Origin: Mycobacterium sp. D16Q14
Lineage (GTDB): Bacteria; Actinomycetota; Actinomycetes; Mycobacteriales; Mycobacteriaceae
Assembly (NCBI GenBank): GCA_002013415.1
Contig: MAEX01000005.1
Span: forward strand, 216,734-280,733
Direction of reading: 5' to 3'
Length of the DNA: 64,000 nt
The notes below the pieces were generated by a model. The model had not been told where the DNA came from, did no database searches, and saw only the letters and a program-made list of their open reading frames with translations. The position numbers and the translations under genes are program-made. Shown here piece by piece: positions 9,800 to 22,713 of this stretch (positions within the stretch are counted from its first letter, which is position 1; every line of letters begins with the position of its first letter).

Positions 9800-11221
9800 C
9801 TACGCGACGCGTCCCCAGTGCCCGCTGTCAGCGACCCGCACGCACACCGACTTCATCGCCTCCATGTAGCGCAGAGATGACTTCTCGGCGATGGGGTTGT
9901 CGGGGTGCATGATCGCCATCGCAGTGCCCTCCCCGTAGCGGAATATGTAGATGGTCAGCTGATAGGAGAAGCGGCCGTCCGGATAGATTCCGATGTTGTC
10001 GGCAAGGCCCAGCTCGCCCGCCGCGAGAATGGCGTTGAGCGGAGCCGCACCCCCGTGGAAGAAGTTCGATACCGGAAAGTTCGGTTCCGGCCATTTCAGC
10101 CACGGTGCCAATTCCAGTACCCGGTAATACGGCACCCGGGACATGTCCAGACTCGAATCGAAGGCGGTCTGCGCGGCGTATGCGGCATCGTTGAACGAGG
10201 TTGCCGCGATCGGAACGGTGATCGGGATCAGGCCGGTAAACCAGCCTTGCGTCATAAAGTTGTCGCTAGCTGTACGGGAATCCCTCGGCGTCAGACCGTA
10301 ATACGTCAGTGCCCCGGTGAATTCGTGCTCAACCAGACCGAGGCAGGCGAACAAGCCACCGACAAACCGTGAGCCGGCAGTCGAGCAGGCGGAGTCGAAT
10401 CGATCGGTCTGCTCCGGGCTCATCAGAGACAGGGACGTCATGGTGCTGTTGGTTGCTTCCGACGGATTACCCAGTGGAAGCGGGAACTCGGGGAAGGTTC
10501 CATTGTTGTTCTCGGCAAAGTCAATCCACGCGCGCACCCCGGGGGAGTCCAGGGTCAATGCGGAGGTGAACTCGCGCTCGCGAGTGCAGAAGTCGTCAAA
10601 GCTGCCGGGATCGGGAAGCGTGAGAGGCTGGCCGCCTCCGCTCAACGCCGAGTACATTCCGTTGGCTTCCATCATGGTGGTGCCGATCAACGTCGCGTCG
10701 CCGTGCACGTGATCCATGGCGGCGAAGAACGTAAAGTGGTTCTCGCTCTGGATGATTCCAAAGGTGAAGCATCCCCATTCCAGTGGACTCGGTATATCGG
10801 TGACGTGGCTGCGTATTTCATCGACCGTCATATGCCCTTGCGTTACAGGCGCGAACTCGATCTCGCCTGGATCGCTGATGGAGTGCCTGATGAACTCCCC
10901 GTCGTCGGTGCGCTCGAACCAGCTGCGGAAGGTGTCGTGCCTACGCAGGTATGCGTTGAGGGCATGGTCCATCGCGGAGATATCGCACTGGCCCGCAACA
11001 TCGCAGCTGGCGATAATTTGGCGGGAGAAGTTTAGGCCAGCTGCGTTCCGTTCGTAGTAGTTTCGCAGATGTTGACTCTGCATGTAGCTGACTGGCACCA
11101 AACTCACAGGTGCTTGCCGGGCCTTGTCCGCCGCGTCGGAGGTGGGGTGCCACGAGGTGACGGAGCCGGGGTTCAGCGTCCATTCATCAAGTGCGCCAAC
11201 CGTTATCGTGCCTATGCGCAA
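9800..11221 (-). CDS. papA3: Polyketide-associated acyltransferase PapA3
   Basis: A 473-residue condensation-domain-like acyltransferase that transfers acyl chains to trehalose. The catalytic histidine and structural aspartate are in MDHVHGDATL (HxxxD), and the conserved DFCTREREF and NFFHGG segments are present. I choose the TTG at 11221: it directly yields the family N-terminus LRIGTITVGALDEWTLNPG and has AAAGGA seven bases upstream. An ATG at 11266 would add 15 residues without family similarity. It is first in the operon and divergent from pks, separated by about 300 bases that must carry both promoters. The orthologous gene in M. abscessus is needed for TPP, and PapA3 in M. tuberculosis acylates trehalose for DAT/PAT. 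Confidence 0.92.
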   Translation of the reverse strand: MRIGTITVGALDEWTLNPGSVTSWHPTSDAADKARQAPVSLVPVSYMQSQHLRNYYERNAAGLNFSRQIIASCDVAGQCDISAMDHALNAYLRRHDTFRSWFERTDDGEFIRHSISDPGEIEFAPVTQGHMTVDEIRSHVTDIPSPLEWGCFTFGIIQSENHFTFFAAMDHVHGDATLIGTTMMEANGMYSALSGGGQPLTLPDPGSFDDFCTREREFTSALTLDSPGVRAWIDFAENNNGTFPEFPLPLGNPSEATNSTMTSLSLMSPEQTDRFDSACSTAGSRFVGGLFACLGLVEHEFTGALTYYGLTPRDSRTASDNFMTQGWFTGLIPITVPIAATSFNDAAYAAQTAFDSSLDMSRVPYYRVLELAPWLKWPEPNFPVSNFFHGGAAPLNAILAAGELGLADNIGIYPDGRFSYQLTIYIFRYGEGTAMAIMHPDNPIAEKSSLRYMEAMKSVCVRVADSGHWGRVA

Positions 11222-11520
11222 AGCGCCGTCCTTTCGTTCGGCCGGCCCCGCTCCGGCATCTCTCATCGCTGGCCAACATACCCTCGGTTCGACCGCGTAA
11301 CTGCCGGTCGCCTAAGACCCGGAAATCCCATGCGCCACATGGCGTACCGGGAGTAACTAGAACTTCTTGTCCTAGTTATTGTGAAGTTTGGGAACGCCAG
11401 TGCGCACGATACTTGTTCGGCTAGAGTCGCGTTCGCACCCACCGATGTCCCGAGTCACATTCTCGCCCGACGACGTCGAGGGCCACTCTCCCCCACCCGC
11501 CGACGCAAGGAGGCCTCAGC
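11222..11520. promoter_or_regulatory. Divergent papA3/pks control region
   Basis: These 299 bases hold no convincing gene. They must contain promoters for the minus-strand TPP operon and for pks. A perfect 7-base inverted repeat lies at 11354-11378, and a TAGAGT -10-like hexamer at 11422-11427 could serve pks with a leader of roughly 90 bases. The pks ribosome site AAGGAGG is just before 11521. Confidence 0.55.
11354..11378. promoter_or_regulatory. Inverted repeat, candidate operator of the TPP locus
   Basis: TAACTAG at 11354-11360 and CTAGTTA at 11372-11378 are exact reverse complements separated by 11 bases, so half-site centres are 18 bases apart, close to two helical turns. This spacing and the divergent location suit a dimeric repressor or activator. 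No regulator gene is adjacent, so the protein is unknown. Confidence 0.4.
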
Positions 11521-14500
11521 ATGGAATCCGCTGACCATCCGATCAAGCCCGCCCCACGTTTCGCAATCATCGGATATGCAGCGCGTTTTCCCGGTGCCGC
11601 GAACACGGACGAGTTCTGGGACGTGCTGCGTGAGGGCCGTGACGCGATATCGGAGGTGCCCGCTGACCGGTGGGATGCCGATGAATTCTTCGATCCTGAA
11701 CCCGGAGCTCCCGGCAAGGTCGTGACCCGTCGTGCGGGCTTTGTCGATGACGTGACGGGGTTTGACGCTCCGTTCTTCGGTATGTCGACGCGCGAGGTCA
11801 GGCTGATGGACCCGCAGCATCGACTGTTGCTGGAGATGGCATGGCGGGCGGTCGAGCATTCCGGAATCGCCCCAACGGATTTGGCCGAGACCAACGCCGG
11901 CGTGTTCGTCGGATTGGCCACTCATGATTACCTGGGAATGGCATCCGATGCGCTGACCTTCCCCGAGATCGAGGCCTACATGGCCATCGGTACCTCGAAC
12001 GCCGCGGCAGCGGGCCGGATCAGCTACCGGCTGGGACTGCAAGGACCCTCGGTTGCCGTCGACACGGCGTGCAGTTCGTCATTGGTAGCAATTCATCAAG
12101 CGTGCCAAGCACTTCAGCTCGGAGAGTGCGACCTCGCGCTGGCCGGCGGTGCGAACGTCCTGCTGACTCCAGCGACAATGATCACATTCTCGCATGCGCA
12201 CATGCTCGCGCCCGACGGCAAGTGCAAGACCTTCGACGCGGCCGCGGACGGTTACGTGCGTGGTGAGGGATCCGGTGTCATCGTCATCAAGCGCCTTGAG
12301 GACGCGATCCGCGACGGTGATCGGATCCGAGCCGTGATCCGGGGCAGTGCGATTAACCAGGACGGTGCATCGGGCGGGTTGACGGTACCCAATGGCGTTG
12401 CTCAGCAGCGTGTTATCGCCGATGCGCTCAAGCGTGCCGGTGTCGCGCCGAGTGACGTCGGGTATCTGGAGGCGCACGGCACTGGAACATCGCTGGGCGA
12501 TCCGATCGAGGCCCAGGCCGCGGGTGCGGCGTATGGCATCGGCCGTGAAGCGAACGATCCGTTGTTGATCGGCTCGGCGAAGACGAACATCGGACATCTG
12601 GAGGCGGCCGCGGGTATCGCGGGTGTCATCAAGGTCGTCCTGTCGCTCGAGAACGAGTTGTTGCCACAGCACCGCAACTTTGAAAATCCGTCGCCGCACA
12701 TTCCCTGGGACCGGCTCCCGGTGGCGGTCGTGAAGGAGGCCACCGCCTGGGAGCGCAACGAGCGGCCGCGCATTGCGGGAGTCAGCTCGTTCGGATTCGC
12801 CGGGACCAACGCTCACGTCATTCTCGAAGAGGCCCCCCAGCAGGCAGCGGCACCTATCGAGACCGAAACGGCCGGAGAGCCCCACTCGGATCTCGCCGGA
12901 GCCGCGGCTCCGAGATTCAGCATTCTACCGCTCTCGGCGCGCACGCCCGCCGCATTGGTGCAGGTCGCCGATCAATACCGCAACTGGTTGAACGCGCATC
13001 CGGAAGCCACGTTGGCGGACGTATGCCTCACTGCCGGAGTGGCGCGAGCACACCTGGAGCACCGGGCCGCGCTGGTGGTGAACTCGCGAGAAGCAGCCGT
13101 GGAGCTGCTCGGCGCTGTCGCCGACGACCGCCCGGCTCCGGGCCTCGGTCGTGGCGAATCCTACGACGCGCCGAAGACCGCATGGCTCTTTACCGGTCAA
13201 GGCAGCCAGTACCCGGGCATGGCCCGGGAGCTGTTCGATACCGAGCCGGTGTTCGCCGAGACGCTGAAGCAGTGCGCGGCAGTTGTCGCCGACGTGCTCG
13301 AAAAGCCTTTGCTGGATGTCATTTTCGATGTGGACAGTCCGGAAGCCGATGAGACGTTGCGGCAGACCTCCTACGCGCAACCCGCCTTATTCGCGGTGGA
13401 GATGGGCCTGGCCCGGCTCTGGCAATCGTGGGGCTTCGATCCGGACGTGGTGTTGGGTCACAGTGTCGGCCAGTACTCGGCGGCCTGCGTCGCGGGTGTG
13501 TTCAGTCTGGAGGACGGCGCGCGGCTGATGGCCGAGCGTGGCCGCCTATTCGGCAGTCTGCCCGCGGGTGGCCGGATGGCGGCGGTGTTCGCCGCTGCCG
13601 AGCGCGTGGAGGGCCTGAGCGACGAGTTCCCCAGCCTGTCGGTTGCGGCCTACAACGGTGCTAACACCGTATTGTCAGGTTCCGCAAAGGATCTGGAAAA
13701 AGCGGTGGCGGACCTGGTTACCGAGGGCGTGCGATGCGATTTCCTGGACACCAGTCATGCGTTCCATTCAGCCTTGCTTGACCCGATCCTCGATGAATTC
13801 GAATCATATGCGGGTCAGTTCAATTACAAGACTCCGCAACGGATTCTGATCGACAACAGGACCGGGTCCGCACTCGGTAGAAGCACGAAACTTGATGGCG
13901 CGTACTGGCGTCGACACGCGCGCCAACCGGTGGAGTTCGCCAAGAGCGTGCGCACCCTCGCCGACCTGAACTGCAAGGTGTTGTTCGAGATCGGCCCACA
14001 ACCGGTGCTCACGGCCGCGGCCTTGCGGGCGTGGCCCGACCCGGCCACCGCTCCGCGGGCCATCGCGTCGCTGCGTCGTAACACCGCGGACCACCGACAG
14101 ATCATCGAAGCCGCTGCCGACGCGTACGTCCTGGGTCACGTGCCCAACTTCGGTGCGTTCCGCCACGGGCACGCGCGAAAGCTCGACCTGCCCACCTATC
14201 CGTTCGAGCATCGGCAGTACTGGTTCGGTGATAAGCGAGACGCTAACGGACTCGACACCACGAATCAGCAACAGCGTGCAGGCGGCCCGCGCACCGAGAC
14301 CGTTCGGCTGCTCGAGGACGGAAAGATCGAGGAACTCGCGAATCTGCTCGGCGGTGCCGGTGGTGACCAACAGACCCTTGCCGTGCTGACAAAGCTGGCG
14401 GCACAACATAACCAGCAACGCACCACCCACACCATCGCGGATGACCGTTACCAGTTCCGCTGGGATAAATCGCCCACGCCACTGTCCGGTGCGGAATCCG

Positions 14501-17500
14501 GTGCGGGCATTACCTGGATTCTCGTAGGCGAGGTATCCGGAGCGGCCGCACCGCTGGTCGAGGCGCTGACTGCGCGTGGGCACCAGCATCGAGTCCTTGG
14601 GTTGCCCGCGTCCGACGCCGACGAGCAGCAGCTAGCCGATGCGTTGCGCGCTGCGGCGGCCGGCGCCTCGGCGCAGGAGCAAGCGCTACGCGTCGTGCAC
14701 GTCGGGGCCCTTGACGCGGGTCCCCCCTCGGCGCGGTCTCTGCTACGGATCCAGCACCAGGTGCTGGCCGGAACACGGCGACTCTTCCGGGCCGCGGCCA
14801 CCGTTGAATTGCGTTCTCCCATCTGGTTGCTCACCCGAGGTGCACAGCGAATCACCGACGCCGACACTGTGGCGCCGGAACAGAGTGCCCTGTGGGGATT
14901 CGGCCGTGCGGCAGCGCTGGAGCTTCCGCAGGTGTGGGGTGGGCTCGCCGATCTGGCTGACGCCAGTGCTGACGAATGGTCACAGTTCATCGCTCGGGCC
15001 TCCGCGTCGGCCGACGCGTCCGTCAGGGAAGACCAGATCGCGCTGCGCGATCACGCCGTCTACGTTCCCCGGCTGGTTCGGCGAGAGGAACTGCCGAGCG
15101 GCAAACCGCTGCAAGTGCGTGACAACGCAACGTATCTGGTAACCGGTGGACTGGGTTCGATCGGACTGGAGATCGCCGGATACTTGGCCGCGCAGGGTGC
15201 CAAGAATCTGGTGCTGACGAGTCGGCGTGAACCCGGCGAGGCCGCGCGCCAGCGCATCGACGCATTGGGCGCGCAACACGGCTGCCAGGTCCGGGTCGTC
15301 ACCGCCGATGTCGCGGATGCGCACGATGTTGCGCGCCTGCTGGCAGGTGTGAAGGCCGAGCTGCCGCCGTTGGCGGGCATCGTCCACGCTGCGGGGGAGA
15401 TTGGTACGACCCCGCTCAACGACCTCGACGACGCCGAAGTGGATCGCGTATTCGCCGGTAAGGTCTGGGGTGCGTGGCATTTGAGCGAGGCTGCGGCTGA
15501 CCTGAAGCTGGACTTCTTCATCAGCACCTCCTCTATCGCCTCGGTCTGGGGTGGCTTCGGCCAGACCGCGTACAGTGCGGCCAACGCCTTCCTCGACGGG
15601 CTCGCCTTGCGTCTGCGTGAGCAAGGCATTGCCGGAACCAGCGTTAACTTCGGTCCGTGGAGTGCGGGCATGGCGGACGCCGAATCCCGTGCGCGACTGG
15701 AGCAACGTGGGATCAAGACGTTGTCACCGGCCGATGCGTTGGCCGGCCTGGCCGACGTCGTGGCGGCCTCCTCGCCGCAGGGCGTCATCGCCCGTATCGA
15801 CTGGGCCAGATTCCTGCCGCTCTACCAGCAGGCAGGAAGGCGGGCATTTCTGGCGGAGCTGGAGCGCGAGGTGCCCGCGCACCTGGCCGCATCGCCGGCG
15901 GTCACGCAGTCGGGCAGGACGCAGTTGGTCGAGCGGCTCGCAAGCGCTCCCATCCAGCAGCGCAAGAAGCTGTTGACCGACTACCTGCGCGACGCGGTGG
16001 CTGAGGTGACGCGCGTGGACGTATCGGAGATCCGCGAGGATGCCGGGTTCTTCGACCTCGGCATGGATTCGCTGATGGCCGTCGAATTGCGGCGTCGTAT
16101 GGAACAAGGTGTGGGCAAGGAGATACCCGTCACCCTGGTGATGGATCATCCCCGCATTTCCGATGTCGCCGACTATCTGCTCGGCGAGGTGCTTGGGCTC
16201 AACGAGCAGGTCAAGTCCGAGCCTCGGCAGGCGGCGTCGACACGTACGGACGAACCGATTGCGATCGTCTCGGTGTCATGCCGATTCCCCGGCGCGCCAG
16301 ATCCGGAAGGTTTCTGGGACTTGCTGTCCGGCGGTATCGATGCGATCCGGGAAGTCCCGGAAGATCGTTACGACATCGACGAGTTCTACGACCCGGATCC
16401 GGAGGTCGCGGGCAAGACCTACACCCGCTTCGGCGGATTCCTCGACGGCATCGATGGGTTCGATCCCGAGTTCTTCGGCATCTCCCCGCGCGAGGCCGTC
16501 TGGATCGAGCCGCAGCAGCGGCTGATGCTCGAAACGGTGTGGGAAGGTCTGGAGCGGGCCGGATACTCCCCAGCCGCGTTGCGCGGTAGCCGAACTGGCA
16601 TCTTCGCGGGTGTGGGCGCCAATGAGTACGCGCACCTGCTGTCGTCGGAGTCGCTCGACAAGATCGAGCCCTACTTCATCACCGGCAACGCGCTCAACGC
16701 CATCTCCGGTCGCGTTGCCTTCGCGCTGGGATTTGAAGGACCGGCGGTGGCTGTCGATACCGCATGCAGCTCGGCCCTGGTGGCCGTTCACCAGGCTGTC
16801 CAGGCCCTGCACTCCGGCGACTGCGACCTGGCGGTGGCCGGCGGTGTAAACGTTCTGCTGAGTCCGGTGACGGTGATCGCCGCCTCACGCGCCAGGATGC
16901 TGTCACCGGTCGGTCGATGCAAGACGTTCGACGCGTCCGCCGACGGCTACGTGCGCAGCGAAGGCTGCGGAATCCTCGTGCTCAAGAGACTGAGCGACGC
17001 CCAGCGCGACGAGGACCGAATCCTTGCCGTGATTCCCGGCAGCGCAGTGAACCAGGACGGCGCCTCCAGCGGCCTGACTGTGCCTAATGGCGGTGCACAA
17101 CAACGACTTATCGGTGCTGTGCTGGACCGGGCGGGTCTGGTGGGCGGGGACATCGACTACCTCGAGGCGCACGGCACGGGCACTCCTCTGGGTGATCCGA
17201 TCGAGGTACAGGCAGCCGCGGCGGCTTACGGCGGCTCGCGTGACGCGGACCGGCCGTTGCTCATGGGATCGGTGAAATCCAACATCGGTCACACCGAATC
17301 GGCCTCCGGCGCGGCAGGTCTCATCAAGGTGGTGCTGTCCCTTCAAAACGGGGTGCTGCCGCAGAGCCTGCACTTCGAGAAGCCCTCTCCGCACATCCCG
17401 TGGGACTCGTTGTCGGTGCGGGTGGTGGACAAGGCCATTCCGTGGGAGGCCAACGGCAGGCCGCGTCGTGCCGGTGTGAGTTCGTTTGGCTTCACCGGAA

Positions 17501-20500
17501 CCAACGCACACGTTCTCATCGAGGAGGCCCCGCAACGGCCGACGGGCGTGGATGGGGACGCCCCCGACGCCCCGGATGCCGCGCCGGAACCGCAGGGCGA
17601 CCAGGTGAGTGTGCTCCCGCTGTCCGCGAGGTCACCGGAGGCGCTGGTCGCGGTGGCGCAGCGTTACGAGTCATGGTTGACCGCCCATCCCGATGTCGAC
17701 ATCGAGGATGTGTGCCTCACTGCCGGGAGAGGCCGGTCGCACTTCGAGCATCGCGCCGCGCTGGTTGTGGATTCGGTGGCGGCCGCGCGCGAGGGTCTGG
17801 CCGAGTTGGTCCAGAACCGACTGCGCCCTGGTGTGGTCCGTGGCGAGCACACCAATCATCCGACGACGGCATGGCTGTTCACCGGGCAGGGCAGCCAGTA
17901 TCCCGGTATGGCCCGTGAGTTGTTCGACGCCGAGCCGGTTTTCGCCGAGACGGTGACGCGTTGCGCGGAAGCGGTCAAGGACATCACGGCGCGGCCGTTG
18001 CTTGAGGTGATGTTCGCCACCGATCGCGAAACCGGTGGAGAAGCCGGAAAAGTCCTGCGGCACACGTCCTACGCGCAGCCGGCGATCTTCGCCGTCGAGA
18101 TGGGTCTGGCCCGGCTCTGGCAGTCATGGGGCATCGAGCCCGATGTGGTGCTGGGACATAGCGTCGGCCAGTACGCGGCCGCCTGTGTGGCCGGAGTGTT
18201 CAGCATCGAGGACGGTGCGCGACTGATCGCCGAGCGCGGCAGGCTGTTCGGCAGTCTGCCCGCGGGCGGTCGCATGGTGGCGGTGTTCAGCGACGCCAAG
18301 CATGTCGAGCAGATCGCGGGCGAGTTCCCGCGCGTATCGATTGGTGCCTACAACGGACCGAACACCGTGCTCTCGGGTCCCGGCGAGGATGTGGAACAGG
18401 CGGTCGCGCGGTTCGAGGGAGAGGGCATCCGCTGCACGTGGCTGGAGACCAGCCACGCCTTCCATTCGGAGCTGTTGGACCCTGTTCTCGACGAATTCGA
18501 GTCGTACGCAGCGCAAGTGCAGTTCGCCACCCCGACGTTGCCGTTGGTGTGCAACCGCACGGGTGCCGTACTGACGGCACAGACCCCCATCAATGCTCAG
18601 TATTGGCGTCGGCATTCGCGCCAGCCGGTGCAGTTCGCCGAGAGCGTTCGCACCGTGGCCGCGCTGGGGTGCTCGGTGCTGATGGAGATCGGCCCGCAGC
18701 CGGTGTTGACCGGCGCCGCGGTGCAGGTTTGGCCGGAGCACTTGGCCGCGCCTCGGGCAATCGTCTCGCTGCGCAAGGGTGTCGGCGACCGGCGTCAGAT
18801 CGCTGAGGCGCTTGCCGCGGCGTACGTCGGCGGTCATCGGCCCAACTTCGCTGCGCTGGAACGTCACCCCCGGCACACGCTGGAGTTGCCGACCTATCCC
18901 TTCCAGCGCCGCCGTTTCTGGCCGAAGTCGTCCGGTGCCGCCATCGAAGGCGGAGGCGGCTTGACCGCGGGCATCCTGGGTAGGGGCGAGGATCTCGCCT
19001 CCGGAGATTCCGTGTACATCAGCCGGTTGTCGGTCAGGTCGCAACCGTGGCTGTCCGACCACGTCATCTACGGCACCGTCGTAGTCCCCGGCGCGACCTA
19101 TGCCGCGATGGCGCTGGCTGCCGTTGGCACTCCGGCACGGGCCAAGGATGTGTTCTTCTACGAGCCGATCATCCTGCCGGAGAAGAGCTCCCGTGAGGTG
19201 CAGCTGACTCTGCATCCTCTGGAGGATGGCAATGGGTCGAAATTCCAGGTGCACAGCCGTCCCTACGGTGAACGCGACGTTGACTGGTCGTTGAACGCCG
19301 AGGGCACCGTCGTCACCGGTGTCGGCGACGACGGTGACGTGCCAACGTCTGAGGCTTCCGAGCCGGCGGAGCCCATTGATGCGGCCATCGAGCGGATGGA
19401 ACGCATGCGTCCGATGGAGCTCTTCGAGATCTTTGCCGACCTGGAACTGGCCTGGGGCCCAACCTGGTCCGGTTCTCTGAAGTCGCTCTGGCTCGGTGAG
19501 GGTGAGGCGATCGGCGATGTCCTTGTCGGCGAGGAGCTCGCCGAGCAGCTGGGCACCGAGCCGATGCATCCGGTCCTGATGGACCTGTGCACCGGCGTAG
19601 CCTTCCCGGCGTTCCCTGCTCTGCTCGCCGCAGAGCAGGGTGTCAACGACCTATTCCTGCCCCTGCGGTACGGACAGGTGACGTTGAAAGAGAAGATGCC
19701 TCGGCGCTTCTACTGCCGTGCACGCTGGCACCAGAGCCCACTGGACAGTGAGACGCAGGTCTTCGATCTCGATTACCTGGATCGGGATGGCCGTCACCTG
19801 GGTGGGATTAGCGAGTTCACCGTCAAGCGTGCGCCGCGCGAGGCCCTGCTGCGCGGGCTCGGCGGCGACGCCACCCGCTTGCTGTACACCCTTGGCTGGC
19901 ACGAGGTTCCGATTCCGCCCGTGGAGGACGCGACGGGCGAGACAAGCGGCACCTGGCTGATCGCCGGATTCGACGAGCTCGCCGCCAAGGTGCCGGGCTG
20001 CATCCCGTTTGACCGCACGACCGATCCGGAATTGCTCGGGCAGGTGCTGGAACAGGCCAAGGAGCGCGGTGTGCCGTTCTCCGGTGTCGTCTGGCGTGCC
20101 GCCGGGCCGGGCGCGGAGGAAGGCGCCGGTTTCTCGGACGCTGAGATCGCGCGTCTCGAAACGGAAATTACCAACTTGCTCAGTGCCGTGCACACAGTGC
20201 AGAACGGTTCCCAAAACGGTGTGAAGCTTCCACATGGTCTGTGGATCGTCACCGAGCGGGCCGTGGCCACTGAGTCCGGCGAGCCGGTCGATCCGGTGCA
20301 GGCGTCGCTGTGGGGATTCGGGCGCACCACAATCAACGAGGAACCGGCGCTACATGCCAAGCTCGTCGATTGCGATGGCTCGCCCGAGGCCGTGCAGGCG
20401 CTGGCGAATCTGTTGGCCACGCCGGTTGAGGAGTCGGAAATCGCTGTGCGGCAGGGCAAGCTGCTGGCATCCCGGTTACTGCCGTGGTCGCGGAGTGGGA

Positions 20501-22680
20501 ATCTCACGGTGCCGCGCGGGAGTGACTACGCCCTGTTGCCCACCGAACGTGGGGCCATCGACAACCTGCGGATCATCGAAAAGGAGGTGCCGGCGCCGGA
20601 CGAGGGTTACGTGCAGGTGCGGGTGGAGGCCGCAGGTCTCAACTTCCGCGACGTGCTCAACGTGCTGGGTCTGTACCCGGGTGATCCCGGCCCGATCGGC
20701 GGCGACTTCGCCGGTGTTGTTACACAATTGGGTGAGGGCGTGACCGAAGTCGAGGTGGGCCAGCGGGTGTACGGCTCCATGCAGGGTGCCTTCGCCAGCC
20801 GGTTCAACGCTCCGGCCCAGTTCCTGGCGCCGATTCCCGACGGGGTCAGCGCGGTCGAGGCCGCCACGATTCCCGCCGCGGCGCTGACGGTGCGGCTGGC
20901 ATTCGACTGGGCGCAGCTCAAGCCCGGCGATCGGGTGCTGATCCATGCAGCCAGTGGTGGCGTGGGATTGGCCGCCATCCAGATGGCGCAACAGCAGGGT
21001 GCTGAGGTCTATGCGACGGCGAGCACCTTCAAGCGGGCAACGGTGCGCAAGCTCGGTGTCAAACATGTCTATGACTCGCGCACAACGGATTTCGCTGATC
21101 AGATTCTGGCGGATACCGACGGCGCTGGCGTCGATGTGGTGCTTAACAGTCTGACCAGTGAAGGTTTCGTCGAGGCGACCGTGCGTGCCACCGCCAAGAA
21201 CGGTCGCTTCGCCGAGATCGCCAAGCGCGATATCTGGACTACGGAGCAGATGGCCGAGGTCCGACCCGATATCGCTTACGAGATCGTCGCGTTGGACACG
21301 GTGATGTTCCAAGAGCCCGAGCGAATTCGCGCCTTGCTGACCGAGGTGTCGGATGGGCTGGCCAAGGGGGAGTGGACGCCACTGCCTGCCGAGATCTACC
21401 CGTTGACGGAGGCCAGGACGGCGTTCCGGCGCATGCAGCAGGCCCGGCATATCGGCAAGATCGTGTGCCAGATGCCGAATCCGCTGGCACCGCGGCCGGA
21501 TCGGACCTACCTGATCACCGGTGGTCTCGGTGCGATCGGTCTGCACACCGCGGGCTATCTGGCTCAGCTTGGTGCCGGGGACATCGTGTTGACCAGCCGC
21601 CGCGCGCCCGATACAGACGCGCAGCGGTTGATCGAGGAGATCACCGAGCGTTCCAAGACCCGCATCCACGTCTTCACCGCTGATGTCGGTGAGGAGCCCG
21701 AGGTTGCGAAGCTCCTGGAGCGGATCCGTGCGGAGCTGCCGCCACTCGCGGGCATCGCGCATCTGGCGGGCGTGCTCGATGATGCGCTGCTCGGGCAGCA
21801 GAGTGCGGAGCGGTTCCGGACGACGTTGGCGCCCAAGGCCTTCGGTGCGGGATACCTGGATAAGTTGACGCAGGACGACGAGCTGGACTTCTTCATCGTG
21901 TCCTCCTCGGTGTCGAGCCTCTTCGGTTCACCTGGTCAGTCCAACTACGCCACGGCCAACGCATTGCTTGACGGCCTGATCGCGCAGCGCCGGGCACAGG
22001 GCCTGCCGGCCACCGGTGTCAACTTCGGCCCCTGGGGGCAGGGTGGCATGGCCTCCTCGGAGGCGGCGACCGCGAACATCAGTGCGCAGGGCCTGATTCC
22101 GTTGGATCCGTCGGCGGCGCTCGCGGCACTCGCGGAGGTCATCGCCAACGGCACCGGACAAGCCACCGTCATCAAGGCCAACTGGCAGCGAGCCGCCAAG
22201 GTGCTGGGCAGTTCGCGTCCGCCGATCCTGGACCTCGTCTTGCCGAGTGCCACCGGAGAGGTGGCCGGCGACAGCGAGTTGCTCAAGCAGCTGATGGAGA
22301 TCCCGGTGCCGCAACGGGCCGGATTCGTGACCGAATTCCTGCAGCGCGAGGTACAGAACTTCCTGCGACTGGCCCAACCGCCGGCCGCGACGAGTCGGTT
22401 CCTTGATCTCGGCACGGATTCACTGATGGCGATCGAGCTTCGCAACCGGCTGCATAGCCAGTTCGGCGGCAAGTTCACCATCAACGCGACTGCGGTGTTC
22501 GACTACCCGACCATCGGTGGTCTCGCCGAGTATCTCGTGGCTCAGCTGCCGGATGCGGAATCCGAATCGCAGGAGGCGCAACCCGCTGCCGAGTCGGCTG
22601 AGGCTGACTCCGAAGCGGCGACACCTACGACACCGACGACACCTACGCCACCTGACGCAGTGTCCGAGCCGAAGGAGTGA
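11521..22680 (+). CDS. pks: Two-module type I polyketide synthase of the TPP locus
   Basis: A 3719-residue modular PKS. Domain order by rough residue: KS1 14-437 (Cys184, His319, His359), AT1 553-855 (GHSVG, Ser648), KR1 1204-1390, ACP1 1480-1560 (Ser1517), KS2 1580-2003 (Cys1749), AT2 2116-2420 (Ser2214), DH 2490-2770 (HxxxGxxxxP with His2514, Asp2688), ER 3010-3320, KR2 3330-3520, ACP2 3595-3660 (Ser3634). There is no loading module and no thioesterase. Both ATs have HAFH at 746-749 and 2312-2315, the malonyl-type motif, so the product should be unbranched, as phleic acids are. Module 1 has no dehydratase, which is odd for a polyene product. The C-terminal 60 residues are Glu/Ala/Thr/Pro-rich. 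AAGGAGG precedes ATG at 11521. FadD23 is the likely starter-loading partner. Confidence 0.95.
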   Translation: MESADHPIKPAPRFAIIGYAARFPGAANTDEFWDVLREGRDAISEVPADRWDADEFFDPEPGAPGKVVTRRAGFVDDVTGFDAPFFGMSTREVRLMDPQHRLLLEMAWRAVEHSGIAPTDLAETNAGVFVGLATHDYLGMASDALTFPEIEAYMAIGTSNAAAAGRISYRLGLQGPSVAVDTACSSSLVAIHQACQALQLGECDLALAGGANVLLTPATMITFSHAHMLAPDGKCKTFDAAADGYVRGEGSGVIVIKRLEDAIRDGDRIRAVIRGSAINQDGASGGLTVPNGVAQQRVIADALKRAGVAPSDVGYLEAHGTGTSLGDPIEAQAAGAAYGIGREANDPLLIGSAKTNIGHLEAAAGIAGVIKVVLSLENELLPQHRNFENPSPHIPWDRLPVAVVKEATAWERNERPRIAGVSSFGFAGTNAHVILEEAPQQAAAPIETETAGEPHSDLAGAAAPRFSILPLSARTPAALVQVADQYRNWLNAHPEATLADVCLTAGVARAHLEHRAALVVNSREAAVELLGAVADDRPAPGLGRGESYDAPKTAWLFTGQGSQYPGMARELFDTEPVFAETLKQCAAVVADVLEKPLLDVIFDVDSPEADETLRQTSYAQPALFAVEMGLARLWQSWGFDPDVVLGHSVGQYSAACVAGVFSLEDGARLMAERGRLFGSLPAGGRMAAVFAAAERVEGLSDEFPSLSVAAYNGANTVLSGSAKDLEKAVADLVTEGVRCDFLDTSHAFHSALLDPILDEFESYAGQFNYKTPQRILIDNRTGSALGRSTKLDGAYWRRHARQPVEFAKSVRTLADLNCKVLFEIGPQPVLTAAALRAWPDPATAPRAIASLRRNTADHRQIIEAAADAYVLGHVPNFGAFRHGHARKLDLPTYPFEHRQYWFGDKRDANGLDTTNQQQRAGGPRTETVRLLEDGKIEELANLLGGAGGDQQTLAVLTKLAAQHNQQRTTHTIADDRYQFRWDKSPTPLSGAESGAGITWILVGEVSGAAAPLVEALTARGHQHRVLGLPASDADEQQLADALRAAAAGASAQEQALRVVHVGALDAGPPSARSLLRIQHQVLAGTRRLFRAAATVELRSPIWLLTRGAQRITDADTVAPEQSALWGFGRAAALELPQVWGGLADLADASADEWSQFIARASASADASVREDQIALRDHAVYVPRLVRREELPSGKPLQVRDNATYLVTGGLGSIGLEIAGYLAAQGAKNLVLTSRREPGEAARQRIDALGAQHGCQVRVVTADVADAHDVARLLAGVKAELPPLAGIVHAAGEIGTTPLNDLDDAEVDRVFAGKVWGAWHLSEAAADLKLDFFISTSSIASVWGGFGQTAYSAANAFLDGLALRLREQGIAGTSVNFGPWSAGMADAESRARLEQRGIKTLSPADALAGLADVVAASSPQGVIARIDWARFLPLYQQAGRRAFLAELEREVPAHLAASPAVTQSGRTQLVERLASAPIQQRKKLLTDYLRDAVAEVTRVDVSEIREDAGFFDLGMDSLMAVELRRRMEQGVGKEIPVTLVMDHPRISDVADYLLGEVLGLNEQVKSEPRQAASTRTDEPIAIVSVSCRFPGAPDPEGFWDLLSGGIDAIREVPEDRYDIDEFYDPDPEVAGKTYTRFGGFLDGIDGFDPEFFGISPREAVWIEPQQRLMLETVWEGLERAGYSPAALRGSRTGIFAGVGANEYAHLLSSESLDKIEPYFITGNALNAISGRVAFALGFEGPAVAVDTACSSALVAVHQAVQALHSGDCDLAVAGGVNVLLSPVTVIAASRARMLSPVGRCKTFDASADGYVRSEGCGILVLKRLSDAQRDEDRILAVIPGSAVNQDGASSGLTVPNGGAQQRLIGAVLDRAGLVGGDIDYLEAHGTGTPLGDPIEVQAAAAAYGGSRDADRPLLMGSVKSNIGHTESASGAAGLIKVVLSLQNGVLPQSLHFEKPSPHIPWDSLSVRVVDKAIPWEANGRPRRAGVSSFGFTGTNAHVLIEEAPQRPTGVDGDAPDAPDAAPEPQGDQVSVLPLSARSPEALVAVAQRYESWLTAHPDVDIEDVCLTAGRGRSHFEHRAALVVDSVAAAREGLAELVQNRLRPGVVRGEHTNHPTTAWLFTGQGSQYPGMARELFDAEPVFAETVTRCAEAVKDITARPLLEVMFATDRETGGEAGKVLRHTSYAQPAIFAVEMGLARLWQSWGIEPDVVLGHSVGQYAAACVAGVFSIEDGARLIAERGRLFGSLPAGGRMVAVFSDAKHVEQIAGEFPRVSIGAYNGPNTVLSGPGEDVEQAVARFEGEGIRCTWLETSHAFHSELLDPVLDEFESYAAQVQFATPTLPLVCNRTGAVLTAQTPINAQYWRRHSRQPVQFAESVRTVAALGCSVLMEIGPQPVLTGAAVQVWPEHLAAPRAIVSLRKGVGDRRQIAEALAAAYVGGHRPNFAALERHPRHTLELPTYPFQRRRFWPKSSGAAIEGGGGLTAGILGRGEDLASGDSVYISRLSVRSQPWLSDHVIYGTVVVPGATYAAMALAAVGTPARAKDVFFYEPIILPEKSSREVQLTLHPLEDGNGSKFQVHSRPYGERDVDWSLNAEGTVVTGVGDDGDVPTSEASEPAEPIDAAIERMERMRPMELFEIFADLELAWGPTWSGSLKSLWLGEGEAIGDVLVGEELAEQLGTEPMHPVLMDLCTGVAFPAFPALLAAEQGVNDLFLPLRYGQVTLKEKMPRRFYCRARWHQSPLDSETQVFDLDYLDRDGRHLGGISEFTVKRAPREALLRGLGGDATRLLYTLGWHEVPIPPVEDATGETSGTWLIAGFDELAAKVPGCIPFDRTTDPELLGQVLEQAKERGVPFSGVVWRAAGPGAEEGAGFSDAEIARLETEITNLLSAVHTVQNGSQNGVKLPHGLWIVTERAVATESGEPVDPVQASLWGFGRTTINEEPALHAKLVDCDGSPEAVQALANLLATPVEESEIAVRQGKLLASRLLPWSRSGNLTVPRGSDYALLPTERGAIDNLRIIEKEVPAPDEGYVQVRVEAAGLNFRDVLNVLGLYPGDPGPIGGDFAGVVTQLGEGVTEVEVGQRVYGSMQGAFASRFNAPAQFLAPIPDGVSAVEAATIPAAALTVRLAFDWAQLKPGDRVLIHAASGGVGLAAIQMAQQQGAEVYATASTFKRATVRKLGVKHVYDSRTTDFADQILADTDGAGVDVVLNSLTSEGFVEATVRATAKNGRFAEIAKRDIWTTEQMAEVRPDIAYEIVALDTVMFQEPERIRALLTEVSDGLAKGEWTPLPAEIYPLTEARTAFRRMQQARHIGKIVCQMPNPLAPRPDRTYLITGGLGAIGLHTAGYLAQLGAGDIVLTSRRAPDTDAQRLIEEITERSKTRIHVFTADVGEEPEVAKLLERIRAELPPLAGIAHLAGVLDDALLGQQSAERFRTTLAPKAFGAGYLDKLTQDDELDFFIVSSSVSSLFGSPGQSNYATANALLDGLIAQRRAQGLPATGVNFGPWGQGGMASSEAATANISAQGLIPLDPSAALAALAEVIANGTGQATVIKANWQRAAKVLGSSRPPILDLVLPSATGEVAGDSELLKQLMEIPVPQRAGFVTEFLQREVQNFLRLAQPPAATSRFLDLGTDSLMAIELRNRLHSQFGGKFTINATAVFDYPTIGGLAEYLVAQLPDAESESQEAQPAAESAEADSEAATPTTPTTPTPPDAVSEPKE

Positions 22681-22713
22681 TCCGGCGGCCTCCCGGGTAC
22701 GTTAGCTAGCCTG

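Noticed and set aside
3744..22680. Assignment to the DAT/PAT or SL-1 locus
   Set aside because: Gene names overlap, but both AT domains carry HAFH malonyl-type motifs and the PKS has two modules, which does not fit methyl-branched mycolipenic or phthioceranic acid synthesis.
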